A stretch of 5,522 nt of DNA from Cyclobacteriaceae bacterium (GCA_028279155.1 JANQST010000462.1:1-5522); one strand, 5' to 3'; shown: positions 1 to 5,522, numbered from the stretch's first letter. Program-made: numbers and translations. Notes: generated from the sequence alone by a model not told the origin.

Positions 1-131
1 ACTGTCCAATCTAACTTCCATTTTTCTTAAATTCTGTTAATTCAGGAGCAGCTTCCAATTTCTTCCTTATTTAATCCAATCGGGGAAGACAATTCCAATA
101 TTGTTCTATTCTCAAGATAAGTTTTTGCAAC

Positions 132-139
132 TATTTTTG
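132..139 (+). promoter_or_regulatory. Possible -7 element (TATTTTTG) ahead of the glycosyltransferase
   Basis: TATTTTTG matches the Bacteroidota -7 consensus TAnnTTTG and lies 35 bp before the ATG at 175, a reasonable distance. No TTTG or TTG was found at the expected 17-23 bp upstream; the nearest TTG (101-103) is 28 bp away. It is therefore only half a promoter. Confidence 0.22.
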
Positions 140-174
140 AGGCAAGCAAGTTAGCAACAGTAGACGGTTATCTA

Positions 175-906
175 ATGAGCAAAAATGTTGTCGTAATACC
201 AACCTTCAATGAAAAGGAAAATATTGAAGCGATCATCGGCGAAGTAATTCGTTTAGATCCTCAATTCGACGTGCTCATTGTTGACGACAACTCCCCTGAT
301 GGGACCGCCAGTATTGTCAAAAACATCATTTCAGAAAATCCGGATCGTGTGTACCTCATTGAACGTGAGGGAAAGCTAGGGTTGGGCACCGCTTATATTA
401 CTGGGTTCAAATGGGCCCTCGAAAATAGCTATGACTACATCTGTGAAATGGATGCGGACTTTTCACATAATCCGGAGGATTTGGTTCGATTGCTCAAAAA
501 TTGCCAGGATGGATATGATGTTGCAATCGGCTCTAGGTACATTAAAGGGGTTAATGTGGTTAATTGGCCAATCGGAAGGGTATTAATGTCCTATTTTGCC
601 AGCATTTATGTCAGACTGGTTACAGGGATGCCTTACAAAGATTCTACCGCTGGCTTCAAATGTTATTCCAGAAAAGTACTTGAAACAATCAATCCGGACA
701 GGATCAACTTCATTGGCTATGCTTTTCAAATAGAAATGAAGTTCAATGCCTGGAAGCATGGATTTAAAGTTGTTGAAGTCCCAATCATCTTCACCGACAG
801 AACAAAAGGAACGTCCAAAATGTCGAAGGGAATTTTCAAAGAAGCCGTATTCGGCGTAATTGAAATGAAGGTCAAAAGTCTTTTCAGGAAGTACGAGCCT
901 GTTTAA
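175..906 (+). CDS. Polyprenol-phosphate mannose synthase-like family 2 glycosyltransferase (DPM1 type)
   Basis: This 243-residue GT-A fold glycosyltransferase most likely moves a sugar, typically mannose from GDP-mannose, onto a polyprenyl phosphate at the cytoplasmic membrane face, giving a lipid-linked donor for envelope or protein glycosylation. Visible motifs are the N-terminal PTFNEKENI (residues 9-17), VDDNSPDGT (36-44), the metal-binding DXD in MDADFSHNP (92-100, D93/D95), GSRY (119-122), DSTAGFKCY (156-164), GYAFQIEM (181-188) and FTDRTKGTSKMS (206-217), all in the order expected for DPM1-type enzymes. There is no C-terminal membrane segment, so it is the soluble catalytic-domain-only form, and the length fits that form. 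The ATG at 175 is the first possible ATG: the frame is open back to a TAA at 118-120 but has no other good start. No strong Shine-Dalgarno is present. The family call is firm; the exact sugar and acceptor are inferred, and glucose or another hexose is possible. Confidence 0.93.
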   Translation: MSKNVVVIPTFNEKENIEAIIGEVIRLDPQFDVLIVDDNSPDGTASIVKNIISENPDRVYLIEREGKLGLGTAYITGFKWALENSYDYICEMDADFSHNPEDLVRLLKNCQDGYDVAIGSRYIKGVNVVNWPIGRVLMSYFASIYVRLVTGMPYKDSTAGFKCYSRKVLETINPDRINFIGYAFQIEMKFNAWKHGFKVVEVPIIFTDRTKGTSKMSKGIFKEAVFGVIEMKVKSLFRKYEPV

Positions 907-2120
907 TCAAATCGGATCGATTCGATCGGCTGTACTTTGGAAATGATAGAAACTGGAATAAACAATGTCAAGCCAATCATTGCAAGTACGGATAGGTTCA
1001 ACCATAAAATAGTTAGGAAGTCAAATTGAATGGGTACATGACTCATGTAGTAGTTGGCGGCATCCAACGGAATTATCTTAAGAAAGTACTGAATAGCTCC
1101 CAATGAAATTCCTACTACATTTCCAAGCAAAAGTCCTTTCGTAAGAAGTTGAACACCATTCCATAAGAAAATATTTCTGATGAAACGATTCGAAGAGCCC
1201 AGTGCTTTCAGCGTTCCAATCATTTGCGTTCTCTCCATAATTAAAATGAGCATGATTGAGATAATACTTGTTCCACTTACGAATAAAATGATCGTTAGCA
1301 AAATGACCACATTTCTGTTGAGCAGGTTAAGCCAGTCAAAAATCTGAATGAACCTATCGGATACTTTGTCTACGTAAAGATCAATTCCTACAGAATTAAA
1401 AAGATCTTGCTCTGCTTTCTCCAGCTCATCTGTATCAGAAATAAATACCTCCAGCCCTCCAGCAAGAGAATCTGGCCAATTGTTAATTCGACGTACCAGG
1501 TCCAAATCGCCAATGATCATTTTTTCATCGAACTCCTCCAGGCCGGTCTCATAAATTCCTACAACCTGTAAACGACGAAATCTTGGTGGATTTTGAACAA
1601 AGTAAACAAGCACTTCATCATCCACACCTAGTCTTAGGTAAGTGGCAATCTTGTTGCTCAAGGCAACTTCAGTTGAATATTTTTCATCGGTAAAATCAGG
1701 GAATCGGCCCTTGATCAAATGTTTGGAAAAACTTGTCGTGTCAAAAGATTTGTCAACTCCTTTGATCAAAACTCCCTGAACCTCTTCATCAGTTTTTAAC
1801 AATCCTGCCTTCATCGCAAAGGGCTGAACACGACTTGTTAGCGGGTAGTCCTCAAGCATTTTCATCAATGAGTCGTCTACAACAATAGAAGTTTCTTCAA
1901 ATGAGGTCGAAAGTGTGTATTTGTTAATGATCAGGTGCCCGCTAAAACTATAGATCTTATCCTTGATCTCACCTTTGAAGCCGTAAAGGATCATAAATGA
2001 AAGGATCAGAACTGAAAGGCCCAAAGCAATACTAATTACAGCAATTTTGCTGATTATAGTCGAAAATGATCCCGCAGTTTCCTTGGTTATTCTATTTGAA
2101 ACAAAAAATGAAAAGTTCAT
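903..2120 (-). CDS. FtsX/LolC-E-type ABC transporter permease
   Basis: This 405-residue inner-membrane protein has the architecture of the MacB/LolC-E/FtsX permease family. It has one N-terminal membrane helix (about 26-47), a large extracytoplasmic domain (about 50-268), then three helices (about 270-295, 322-347 and 369-391). Diagnostic stretches are GFKGEIKDKIYSFSGHLII (47-65), just after the first helix, ERTQMIGTLKALGSS (296-310), the family's cytoplasmic coupling region, and the C-terminal PIESIRFD (398-405). The relatives that fit best are Lol-like permeases that extract lipoproteins from the inner membrane for transfer to the outer membrane. No ATPase partner (LolD-like) lies in the window, so it would have to work with one encoded elsewhere, as often seen in Bacteroidota. 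The ATG at 2120 is the first in frame after a TGA about 12 bases upstream. Its stop overlaps that of the convergent glycosyltransferase. Family assignment is strong; the lipoprotein-transport role is an inference, and a MacB-like role cannot be excluded. Confidence 0.88.
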   Translation of the reverse strand: MNFSFFVSNRITKETAGSFSTIISKIAVISIALGLSVLILSFMILYGFKGEIKDKIYSFSGHLIINKYTLSTSFEETSIVVDDSLMKMLEDYPLTSRVQPFAMKAGLLKTDEEVQGVLIKGVDKSFDTTSFSKHLIKGRFPDFTDEKYSTEVALSNKIATYLRLGVDDEVLVYFVQNPPRFRRLQVVGIYETGLEEFDEKMIIGDLDLVRRINNWPDSLAGGLEVFISDTDELEKAEQDLFNSVGIDLYVDKVSDRFIQIFDWLNLLNRNVVILLTIILFVSGTSIISIMLILIMERTQMIGTLKALGSSNRFIRNIFLWNGVQLLTKGLLLGNVVGISLGAIQYFLKIIPLDAANYYMSHVPIQFDFLTILWLNLSVLAMIGLTLFIPVSIISKVQPIESIRFD

Positions 2121-2196
2121 TCTATTTACTCAGAAGTTGTTTTTAAGCAGACGGATCATTCAATTACAATATTAAGTGTTTTACCTTGTGAACATT
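2121..2196. promoter_or_regulatory. Divergent intergenic spacer between permease and NamZ-like lipoprotein
   Basis: This AT-rich spacer must carry the start signals for the permease on the minus strand and, unless it is transcribed from elsewhere, for the NamZ-like gene on the plus strand. I found no full Bacteroidota TTTG/TAnnTTTG pair in either direction. The closest is a one-mismatch -7-like TAATATTG reading on the minus strand (about 2167-2174). The promoter role follows from gene orientation, not from a recognised motif. Confidence 0.4.
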
Positions 2197-3348
2197 ATGA
2201 AGCATCTGTGGTTTTTCGTTTTTGTTTTGATTTTCGGTTGCGGCGCTAAAAGTGAGGAACAAGCTGAAAAGGTTGTTCTTCCAGGGGCCTATCAGATGGA
2301 TGAATATCTTCCACTTCTTCAAGGAAAAAATGTAGGGCTGACTGTCAACCACAGTTCGATAATTAATGAAACGCATTTAGTAGATACGCTACAATCTCTA
2401 TCTGTAGAAATAATCAAAGTTTATACACCCGAGCATGGATTCAAAGGAATAGTTACGGATGGTGTTGAAATCGAACAGGAGGATAACGAGGCTGATTTTG
2501 AATTGATCTCACTTTATGGAAAAAACAAAAAACCTACATCAGAACAACTGGACGAAATAGATGTGATGATCTTTGACATTCAGGATGTAGGCACAAGGTT
2601 TTACACGTACATAAGCACGATGCAATATGTGATGGAAGCATCTGCCGAAAAAGGGATTCCGGTAATTGTCCTGGACCGCCCAAATCCAAATGGAAGTTAT
2701 GTTGATGGTCCCGTGCTTGATACTGCATTTCGTTCATTTGTCGGTTTAAATCCGATACCAATTGTACACGGAATGACGGTTGGTGAATTGGCCCAGATGA
2801 TCAATGGTGAACAATGGATGGAAAACGGAATTAAGTGTGATCTTACTGTTATAAAAGTTCAAAATTGGGATCATCAGAAGCCATACACACTTCCTGTGCG
2901 ACCATCCCCTAATTTACCAAACGATTTAAGCATTGCGCTCTATCCAAGCTTATGTCTGTTCCAGGGAACCATTGTTTCTGTTGGAAGAGGAACCAATCTT
3001 CCGCATCAGCAAATCGGACACCCTAGTTACCCTGATACGTCATACGCATTTACACCAGTTTCAATGGAAGGGGCAAAATGGCCACCGTTAGAAAATGAAA
3101 TCTGCTACGGGATTTCCTTTGAAGGTGATGAGATTAAGTATGAGTTCACATTATCGTATTTATTTGAGATGTACAAATCACTAAAGAACGAAGATTTTTT
3201 CAATGCTTATTTCAAACGATTGGCTGGTACAGATATCCTACAAAAACAAATAGAATCAGGATTGACCGAAGAAGAAATAAGACTGACCTGGCAAGCAGAT
3301 CTTAACGCTTTCAAGGAGAAACGGAAACTTTATCTACTTTACGACTAA
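2197..3348 (+). CDS. namZ: NamZ-like exo-beta-N-acetylmuramidase lipoprotein (DUF1343, GH171)
   Basis: This 383-residue protein belongs to the DUF1343 family, whose founding member NamZ (Bacillus subtilis YbbC) removes MurNAc from the non-reducing ends of peptidoglycan fragments during wall turnover. Family landmarks are GKNVGLTVNHSS (43-54), YTPEHGF (76-82), SLYG (105-108), DVMIFDIQDVGTRFYTY (122-138), LDRPNPNG (159-166), PIVHGMTVGE (188-197), PSPNLPN (236-242) and SVGRGT (261-266). The C-terminus ends with the usual LAGTD, EEEIR, TWQADLNAFK and YLLYD pattern, so the protein is full length. It is preceded by a lipoprotein signal: MKHL, a hydrophobic run, then IFGC with the lipid-modified Cys at residue 15. 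This decides the start: a GTG at 2176 in the same frame would add seven residues ahead of the signal, so the ATG at 2197 is preferred. It probably sits in the periplasm attached to the inner or outer membrane. The DoxX-like gene follows after 12 bp and is probably co-transcribed. In GRGTNLPHQQIG a His (270) stands where I expect Phe. Confidence 0.9.
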   Translation: MKHLWFFVFVLIFGCGAKSEEQAEKVVLPGAYQMDEYLPLLQGKNVGLTVNHSSIINETHLVDTLQSLSVEIIKVYTPEHGFKGIVTDGVEIEQEDNEADFELISLYGKNKKPTSEQLDEIDVMIFDIQDVGTRFYTYISTMQYVMEASAEKGIPVIVLDRPNPNGSYVDGPVLDTAFRSFVGLNPIPIVHGMTVGELAQMINGEQWMENGIKCDLTVIKVQNWDHQKPYTLPVRPSPNLPNDLSIALYPSLCLFQGTIVSVGRGTNLPHQQIGHPSYPDTSYAFTPVSMEGAKWPPLENEICYGISFEGDEIKYEFTLSYLFEMYKSLKNEDFFNAYFKRLAGTDILQKQIESGLTEEEIRLTWQADLNAFKEKRKLYLLYD

Positions 3349-3360
3349 ATTGAACCTCAT

Positions 3361-3735
3361 ATGAAAAAGAGAAATAAAATCATTTATTGGGTATCTACAG
3401 TTCTGCTGTCCCTAATGATGGTTATGTCAGCAGGTATGTACCTGTTTAATACCTCGGAAGTAGCCAAGGTTTTTGTACTGCTAGGCTATAACACTCGAAT
3501 CATAATTCCACTCGCCATCCTTAAGCTATTGGGCGTTACAGCCATATTAACAAACAGATCCAAAGTATTAAAGGAGTGGGCGTATTTCGGGTTCTTTATT
3601 GATTTCCTCCTGGCGCTTGAGGGTCATCTGTCTGTGGGAGATGGCGAACATGGTGGGGCTATAATCGCATTGGTTTTACTAGTTGTTTCCTATTCCTACA
3701 ATCGTTTGATTGACAAATCAACTGTCGAGTCTTGA
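3361..3735 (+). CDS. DoxX-like (DoxX_2) small four-helix membrane protein
   Basis: This 124-residue integral membrane protein has four predicted helices (about 8-29, 45-64, 71-90 and 98-116) and a basic MKKRNK N-terminus. The central KLLGVTAILTNRSKVLKEWAY (a segment of residues 55-75), the following FGFFIDFLLALEGHLSVGDG (76-95) and the IIALVLLVVSY (101-111) near the end match the DoxX-like family common in Bacteroidota. The biochemical function of this subgroup is not established; some DoxX relatives are linked to quinone/thiosulfate chemistry or to redox-stress membrane complexes, but nothing here proves such a role. It starts 12 bp after the NamZ-like stop with no terminator between, which suggests an operon. 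The last codons and stop lie in the first copy of a 21-bp tandem repeat (3720-3761). Translation beyond the TGA would give a further 18 sense codons to a TAA at about 3790-3792, so an older, longer C-terminus is possible but unsupported. Confidence 0.82.
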   Translation: MKKRNKIIYWVSTVLLSLMMVMSAGMYLFNTSEVAKVFVLLGYNTRIIIPLAILKLLGVTAILTNRSKVLKEWAYFGFFIDFLLALEGHLSVGDGEHGGAIIALVLLVVSYSYNRLIDKSTVES

Positions 3736-3761
3736 TTACCAACAGTCGAGTTTTGGCTACC
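3720..3761. repeat. Imperfect 21-bp tandem direct repeat at the DoxX 3' end
   Basis: Two adjacent 21-bp units, 3720-3740 and 3741-3761, agree at 17 of 21 positions, with differences at unit positions 4, 12, 16 and 17. Both contain the core GTCGAGT and end in TACC. The first unit covers the last codons and TGA stop of the DoxX-like gene; the second lies in the spacer. A more degenerate third unit may end at ATTACC (3774-3779), since TACCA recurs at 3737, 3758 and 3776. The unit length is a multiple of three, so the duplication keeps the reading frame. Confidence 0.7.
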
Positions 3762-3775
3762 ATGTGATATTTTAT

Positions 3776-3802
3776 TACCAAATTGTCTCTAATTTTTTGG
3801 TA
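3776..3802. promoter_or_regulatory. Inverted repeat TACCAAA-N13-TTTGGTA touching the VOC start codon
   Basis: A perfect 7-bp inverted repeat has its left arm at 3776-3782 and its right arm at 3796-3802, with 13 bases between them. The right arm ends on the first base of the VOC gene's ATG. As DNA it could be a two-fold operator; as RNA it could form a weak, AU-rich stem that covers the ribosome landing area. Either role is inference; only the symmetry is directly seen. Confidence 0.4.
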
Positions 3803-4173
3803 TGAACAATCCAGTTAATTGGTTTGAGATTCCGGTTACAGATCTTGATCGGGCCAAACAATTCTATGAAAAAGTCTTTGGTTACGAGATTTCCATAAAT
3901 GAAATGGGGAATGCGAAAATGGGCTGGTTTCCATTTGATCATGAAGGACCTGGAGCTACAGGAACATTAATACAAAACGAAAGTTATGTTCCATCATATG
4001 ATGGGACAATGGTCTACTTCTCAGTTCCCGAAATTGATGATGTCCTGACAAAAGTGGAAGCTGTTGGTGGTAAGATCATCAACCCAAAGTTTAGTATTGG
4101 AGAATTTGGCTTTTGTGGGCATTTTGAAGATTGTGAAGGAAATCGAGTGGCGGTACATCAGGCTCCAGAATGA
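3802..4173 (+). CDS. VOC superfamily protein (glyoxalase/bleomycin-resistance/dioxygenase fold)
   Basis: This 123-residue protein has the two-module beta-alpha-beta-beta-beta layout of the vicinal oxygen chelate fold. Module one begins with NWFEIPVTDLDRAKQFYEKV (6-25), the standard helix-containing opening, and runs to about residue 60. Module two spans about 68-119 and closes with GHFEDCEGNRVAVHQ (106-120), the typical DxEGN(R)-hydrophobic-H ending. Members bind a divalent metal and include isomerases, thiol transferases, dioxygenases and antibiotic-sequestering proteins. E9 and residues near the C-terminal strand are possible metal ligands, but I cannot assign the full set, so the substrate stays unknown. 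The ATG at 3802 is the first in frame after a TAA nine bases upstream. The spacer before it is 66 bp with repeats, so it may have its own transcription signal rather than only reading through from the DoxX-like gene. It converges with the cupin gene, 33 bp separating the stops. Confidence 0.88.
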   Translation: MNNPVNWFEIPVTDLDRAKQFYEKVFGYEISINEMGNAKMGWFPFDHEGPGATGTLIQNESYVPSYDGTMVYFSVPEIDDVLTKVEAVGGKIINPKFSIGEFGFCGHFEDCEGNRVAVHQAPE

Positions 4174-4206
4174 TTTCCATTGAGCATGCCGGTGGTTTAC
4201 ATCCCG

Positions 4207-4572
4207 CTAAATCCACTCTTGATCATGCACTGTTTTTTCATGCTCAACTTCACCCGTGTGCTTTGTGGCAGCAGGTTCAAATAAAAGAACCCAAACCTCT
4301 TCTCCATTTTCGGTTCTGGGAAAGTGCTCCACTCCTCTTGGAACAATAAGCATATCACCCTCTTTTAGGGTTTCAACACGATCCCTGAATTCCATAATTA
4401 AGGTTCCCTTAAAAATCATAAAAAGCTCATCTTCCTCCTCGTGACTGTGCCACACAAACTCATCTTTTAACTTAGCCAACTTCACTTGCTGACCATTAAG
4501 TTCACCTATGATTTTTGGCGTCCAATTCTCTGAAAACAGGTTGAATTTCTCTTTTATATTAACAGCTGTCAT
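4207..4572 (-). CDS. Small single-domain cupin protein
   Basis: This 121-residue protein is a single double-stranded beta-helix (cupin) domain. Cupin motif 1 is the segment WHSHEEEDELFMIFKG (41-56), giving His42, His44, Glu49 and the closing Gly56 in exact HxH-x4-E-x6-G spacing. Motif 2 is GDMLIVPRGVEHFP (72-85), giving Gly72, Pro78 and His83. The four metal ligands (two His, one Glu, one His) are therefore all present, so a metal-dependent role is plausible. Candidates range from small-molecule dioxygenase or isomerase to sugar or ligand binding; none can be chosen from sequence alone. A short tail rich in His and Glu (KHTGEVEHEKTVHDQEW, 104-120) follows the barrel. Its ATG overlaps the stop of the upstream dehydrogenase gene as ATGA, so it is co-transcribed and probably translationally coupled, which suggests the two proteins act in one process. 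Confidence 0.9.
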   Translation of the reverse strand: MTAVNIKEKFNLFSENWTPKIIGELNGQQVKLAKLKDEFVWHSHEEEDELFMIFKGTLIMEFRDRVETLKEGDMLIVPRGVEHFPRTENGEEVWVLLFEPAATKHTGEVEHEKTVHDQEWI

Positions 4573-5432
4573 TTGTCCAATTCTTTTAGTTCATCTTCAG
4601 TGTAGTCCGTTGGTTTACCTAAGTACTCAAACTTCTCAACCTCCTCTTTAAACTCCGCAAGTCGAATTCCAACTCTTTTATACGCCGGACCTCCCAAGGG
4701 AAGATGCATAGGAGGATTTTCCAACTTAGTTAATTCAAACATTGCCTTCACTGCTTTCAAAGGATCACCTACCTGATTGCCACTTACACTTCTTATGGAC
4801 TCCATATTCTTGGTTGCCGTTTCCTTGTAATCATCTATTTTGGATTCATTATACGTGGCAGATCTACCAGCCCAATCTGTTCTAAACGGACCAGGTTCAA
4901 CATTGGTGACTTTTATCCCAAGATGATTAACCTCGGCAGCCAATGCTTCTCCAATTCCTTCCAATGCAAACTTGCTACCGTTGTAGATACCAACACCTGG
5001 AAATCCATTCAGCCCTGCAATTGAGGTAATATTAAGAATATGACCTGATCGCTGTTTTCGCATAAACGGAAGGACTAATTTGATCATTCGAATAGCACCA
5101 TATACATTGACATCAAATTGACGTACAATTTCCTCATCCGAAGTTTCCTCTATTGGCCCAATTGTGCCGTAACCTGCATTATTGACCAGGACATCTATTT
5201 TTCCAAATTTTTCACCAATGATATCACCCGCTTTATCAATACTTTGTTGGTCCTGAACATCTAAAGCCACCCCAAGAATTTTGTCATTATTTAAGGCCTC
5301 CAATTCTTCGATTTGCTGGTGTTTTCTTACAGTTCCAATGACCAATTCATCATTTTCAGCTACCACTTTTGCCAATTCTCTTCCGAAACCAGTAGAACAA
5401 CCAGTGATCAACCAAATTCGTTTATCTGTCAT
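4569..5432 (-). CDS. Classical short-chain dehydrogenase/reductase (SDR)
   Basis: This 287-residue Rossmann-fold oxidoreductase is of the classical SDR family, closest in style to the 17beta-hydroxysteroid-dehydrogenase-like group. Landmarks are the cofactor loop TGCSTGFG (10-17, TGxxxGxG), GTVR after the second strand (33-36; Arg36 suggests NADP(H) preference), LDV (57-59), NNAG (84-87), structural Asn109 in DVNVYG, catalytic Ser137 in NITSIAG, and the YxxxK pair Tyr150/Lys154 in YNGSK. PGPFRTDW (180-187) follows, as expected. All catalytic residues are intact, so the enzyme should be active, reducing a carbonyl or oxidising an alcohol; the substrate is unknown. An in-frame ATG at 5468 would add 12 residues, but the start at 5432 is preferred: it is preceded by an A-rich leader, gives the normal SDR N-terminus just ahead of the first strand, and the promoter at 5455-5482 would start transcription inside the longer version. 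Its stop overlaps the cupin start. Confidence 0.93.
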   Translation of the reverse strand: MTDKRIWLITGCSTGFGRELAKVVAENDELVIGTVRKHQQIEELEALNNDKILGVALDVQDQQSIDKAGDIIGEKFGKIDVLVNNAGYGTIGPIEETSDEEIVRQFDVNVYGAIRMIKLVLPFMRKQRSGHILNITSIAGLNGFPGVGIYNGSKFALEGIGEALAAEVNHLGIKVTNVEPGPFRTDWAGRSATYNESKIDDYKETATKNMESIRSVSGNQVGDPLKAVKAMFELTKLENPPMHLPLGGPAYKRVGIRLAEFKEEVEKFEYLGKPTDYTEDELKELDK

Positions 5433-5454
5433 TTTTTCTTTTTTTACCGAACAC

Positions 5455-5482
5455 CAAACATATCGCAAATGTTCGCTTCAAA
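5455..5482 (-). promoter_or_regulatory. Bacteroidota-type sigma-A promoter for the SDR-cupin operon
   Basis: Read on the minus strand, TATGTTTG (5462-5455) is an exact match to the Bacteroidota -7 consensus TAnnTTTG. A TTTG (5482-5479) lies 16 bp upstream, at or just below the usual spacing range for the -33 element. Transcription would begin around 5448, leaving a leader of roughly 15 bases with an A-rich stretch before the ATG at 5432. This supports the shorter SDR start. The assignment is by motif only. Confidence 0.5.
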
Positions 5483-5500
5483 GTATTAAATTAGCAATAC
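5483..5500. promoter_or_regulatory. Inverted repeat GTATT-N8-AATAC abutting the SDR promoter
   Basis: A perfect 5-bp inverted repeat (5483-5487 and 5496-5500, 8 bases between) sits immediately upstream of the -33 element of the SDR promoter, a position suited to an activator or a repressor. An 8-mer TTAAATTA also occurs twice here, at 5486-5493 and 5510-5517, 24 bp apart. The stretch is very AT-rich, so short symmetries of this kind can arise by chance. Confidence 0.25.
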
Positions 5501-5522
5501 CTAAACATTTTAAATTAATTGA

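Noticed and set aside
912..929. Hairpin GATCG-ATT-CGATC just past the glycosyltransferase stop as a terminator
   Set aside because: The stem is only 5 bp with a mismatch outside it, there is no T tract after it, and it encodes the permease C-terminus.
2176..2196. GTG start at 2176 for the NamZ-like protein
   Set aside because: It would put seven residues ahead of a normal lipoprotein signal that begins with Met-Lys-His at 2197. The ATG start is stronger and gives the usual signal length.
2164..2376. Minus-strand open frame of 70 codons over the NamZ-like 5' end
   Set aside because: It is antisense to the lipoprotein signal and family N-terminus, with no recognisable protein features. It also blocks the divergent promoter region.
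2534..2761. Minus-strand open frame of 75 codons inside the NamZ-like gene
   Set aside because: It is a shadow of a strongly conserved plus-strand coding region and is rich in Cys, His and Gln in a way typical of antisense frames.
3706..3721. Hairpin TTGATT-GACA-AATCAA near the end of the DoxX-like gene as a terminator
   Set aside because: The stem is short and AT-rich, sits inside the coding region and is not followed by a T run.
4174..4206. Bidirectional terminator between the convergent VOC and cupin genes
   Set aside because: The 33-bp spacer contains only the short palindrome GCATGC and no stem with flanking A/T tracts.
4256..4444. Plus-strand open frame of 62 codons opposite the cupin
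   Set aside because: It is antisense to the cupin motifs and ends in a Ser run that is simply the complement of the Glu/Asp-rich metal-site stretch.
5433..5468. Upstream ATG at 5468 for the SDR
   Set aside because: The extra 12 residues are not SDR-like, and the best promoter lies inside this extension, so the transcript would not include that ATG.

Overview
The window looks like a chromosomal segment from a member of the Bacteroidota, probably a free-living Cytophagales- or Flavobacteriia-like organism. The reasons are moderate-to-low GC, A-rich leaders instead of clear GGAGG ribosome binding sites, a Bacteroidota-type promoter (TTTG / TAnnTTTG) ahead of the gene at 4569-5432, and protein types common in that phylum. 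The phylum call is an inference from sequence style; no rRNA or other marker gene is present.

Layout: (1) Positions 1-174 hold no convincing gene and serve as the leader of a polyprenol-phosphate mannose synthase-like glycosyltransferase (175-906, +). (2) An FtsX/LolC-E-type ABC permease (903-2120, -) converges on it; the two stop codons share the palindrome TTAA. (3) A 76-bp divergent spacer separates the permease from a lipoprotein of the DUF1343/NamZ (GH171) exo-N-acetylmuramidase family (2197-3348, +). A four-helix DoxX-like membrane protein follows 12 bp later (3361-3735, +). (4) After a 66-bp spacer carrying a 21-bp tandem repeat and an inverted repeat that reaches the start codon comes a VOC (glyoxalase/bleomycin-resistance fold) protein (3802-4173, +). 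(5) Converging on it is a two-gene minus-strand operon: a classical short-chain dehydrogenase (4569-5432) whose stop overlaps the start of a cupin gene (4207-4572) in an ATGA, with a recognisable promoter upstream.

Two themes can be read from this. The left half is cell-envelope biology: lipid-linked mannose synthesis, lipoprotein export or other FtsX-type permease function, and peptidoglycan turnover by an anchored lipoprotein. The right half is a set of small accessory enzymes (DoxX-like, VOC, SDR, cupin) of the kind often found in detoxification or small-molecule stress clusters; their substrates cannot be read from the sequence. No rRNA, tRNA, CRISPR array, insertion sequence, prophage gene or obvious rho-independent terminator was seen. 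I found no clearly novel multi-gene system. The most interesting unexplained signals are the repeat and inverted-repeat structure in 3720-3802 and the inverted repeat abutting the SDR promoter.
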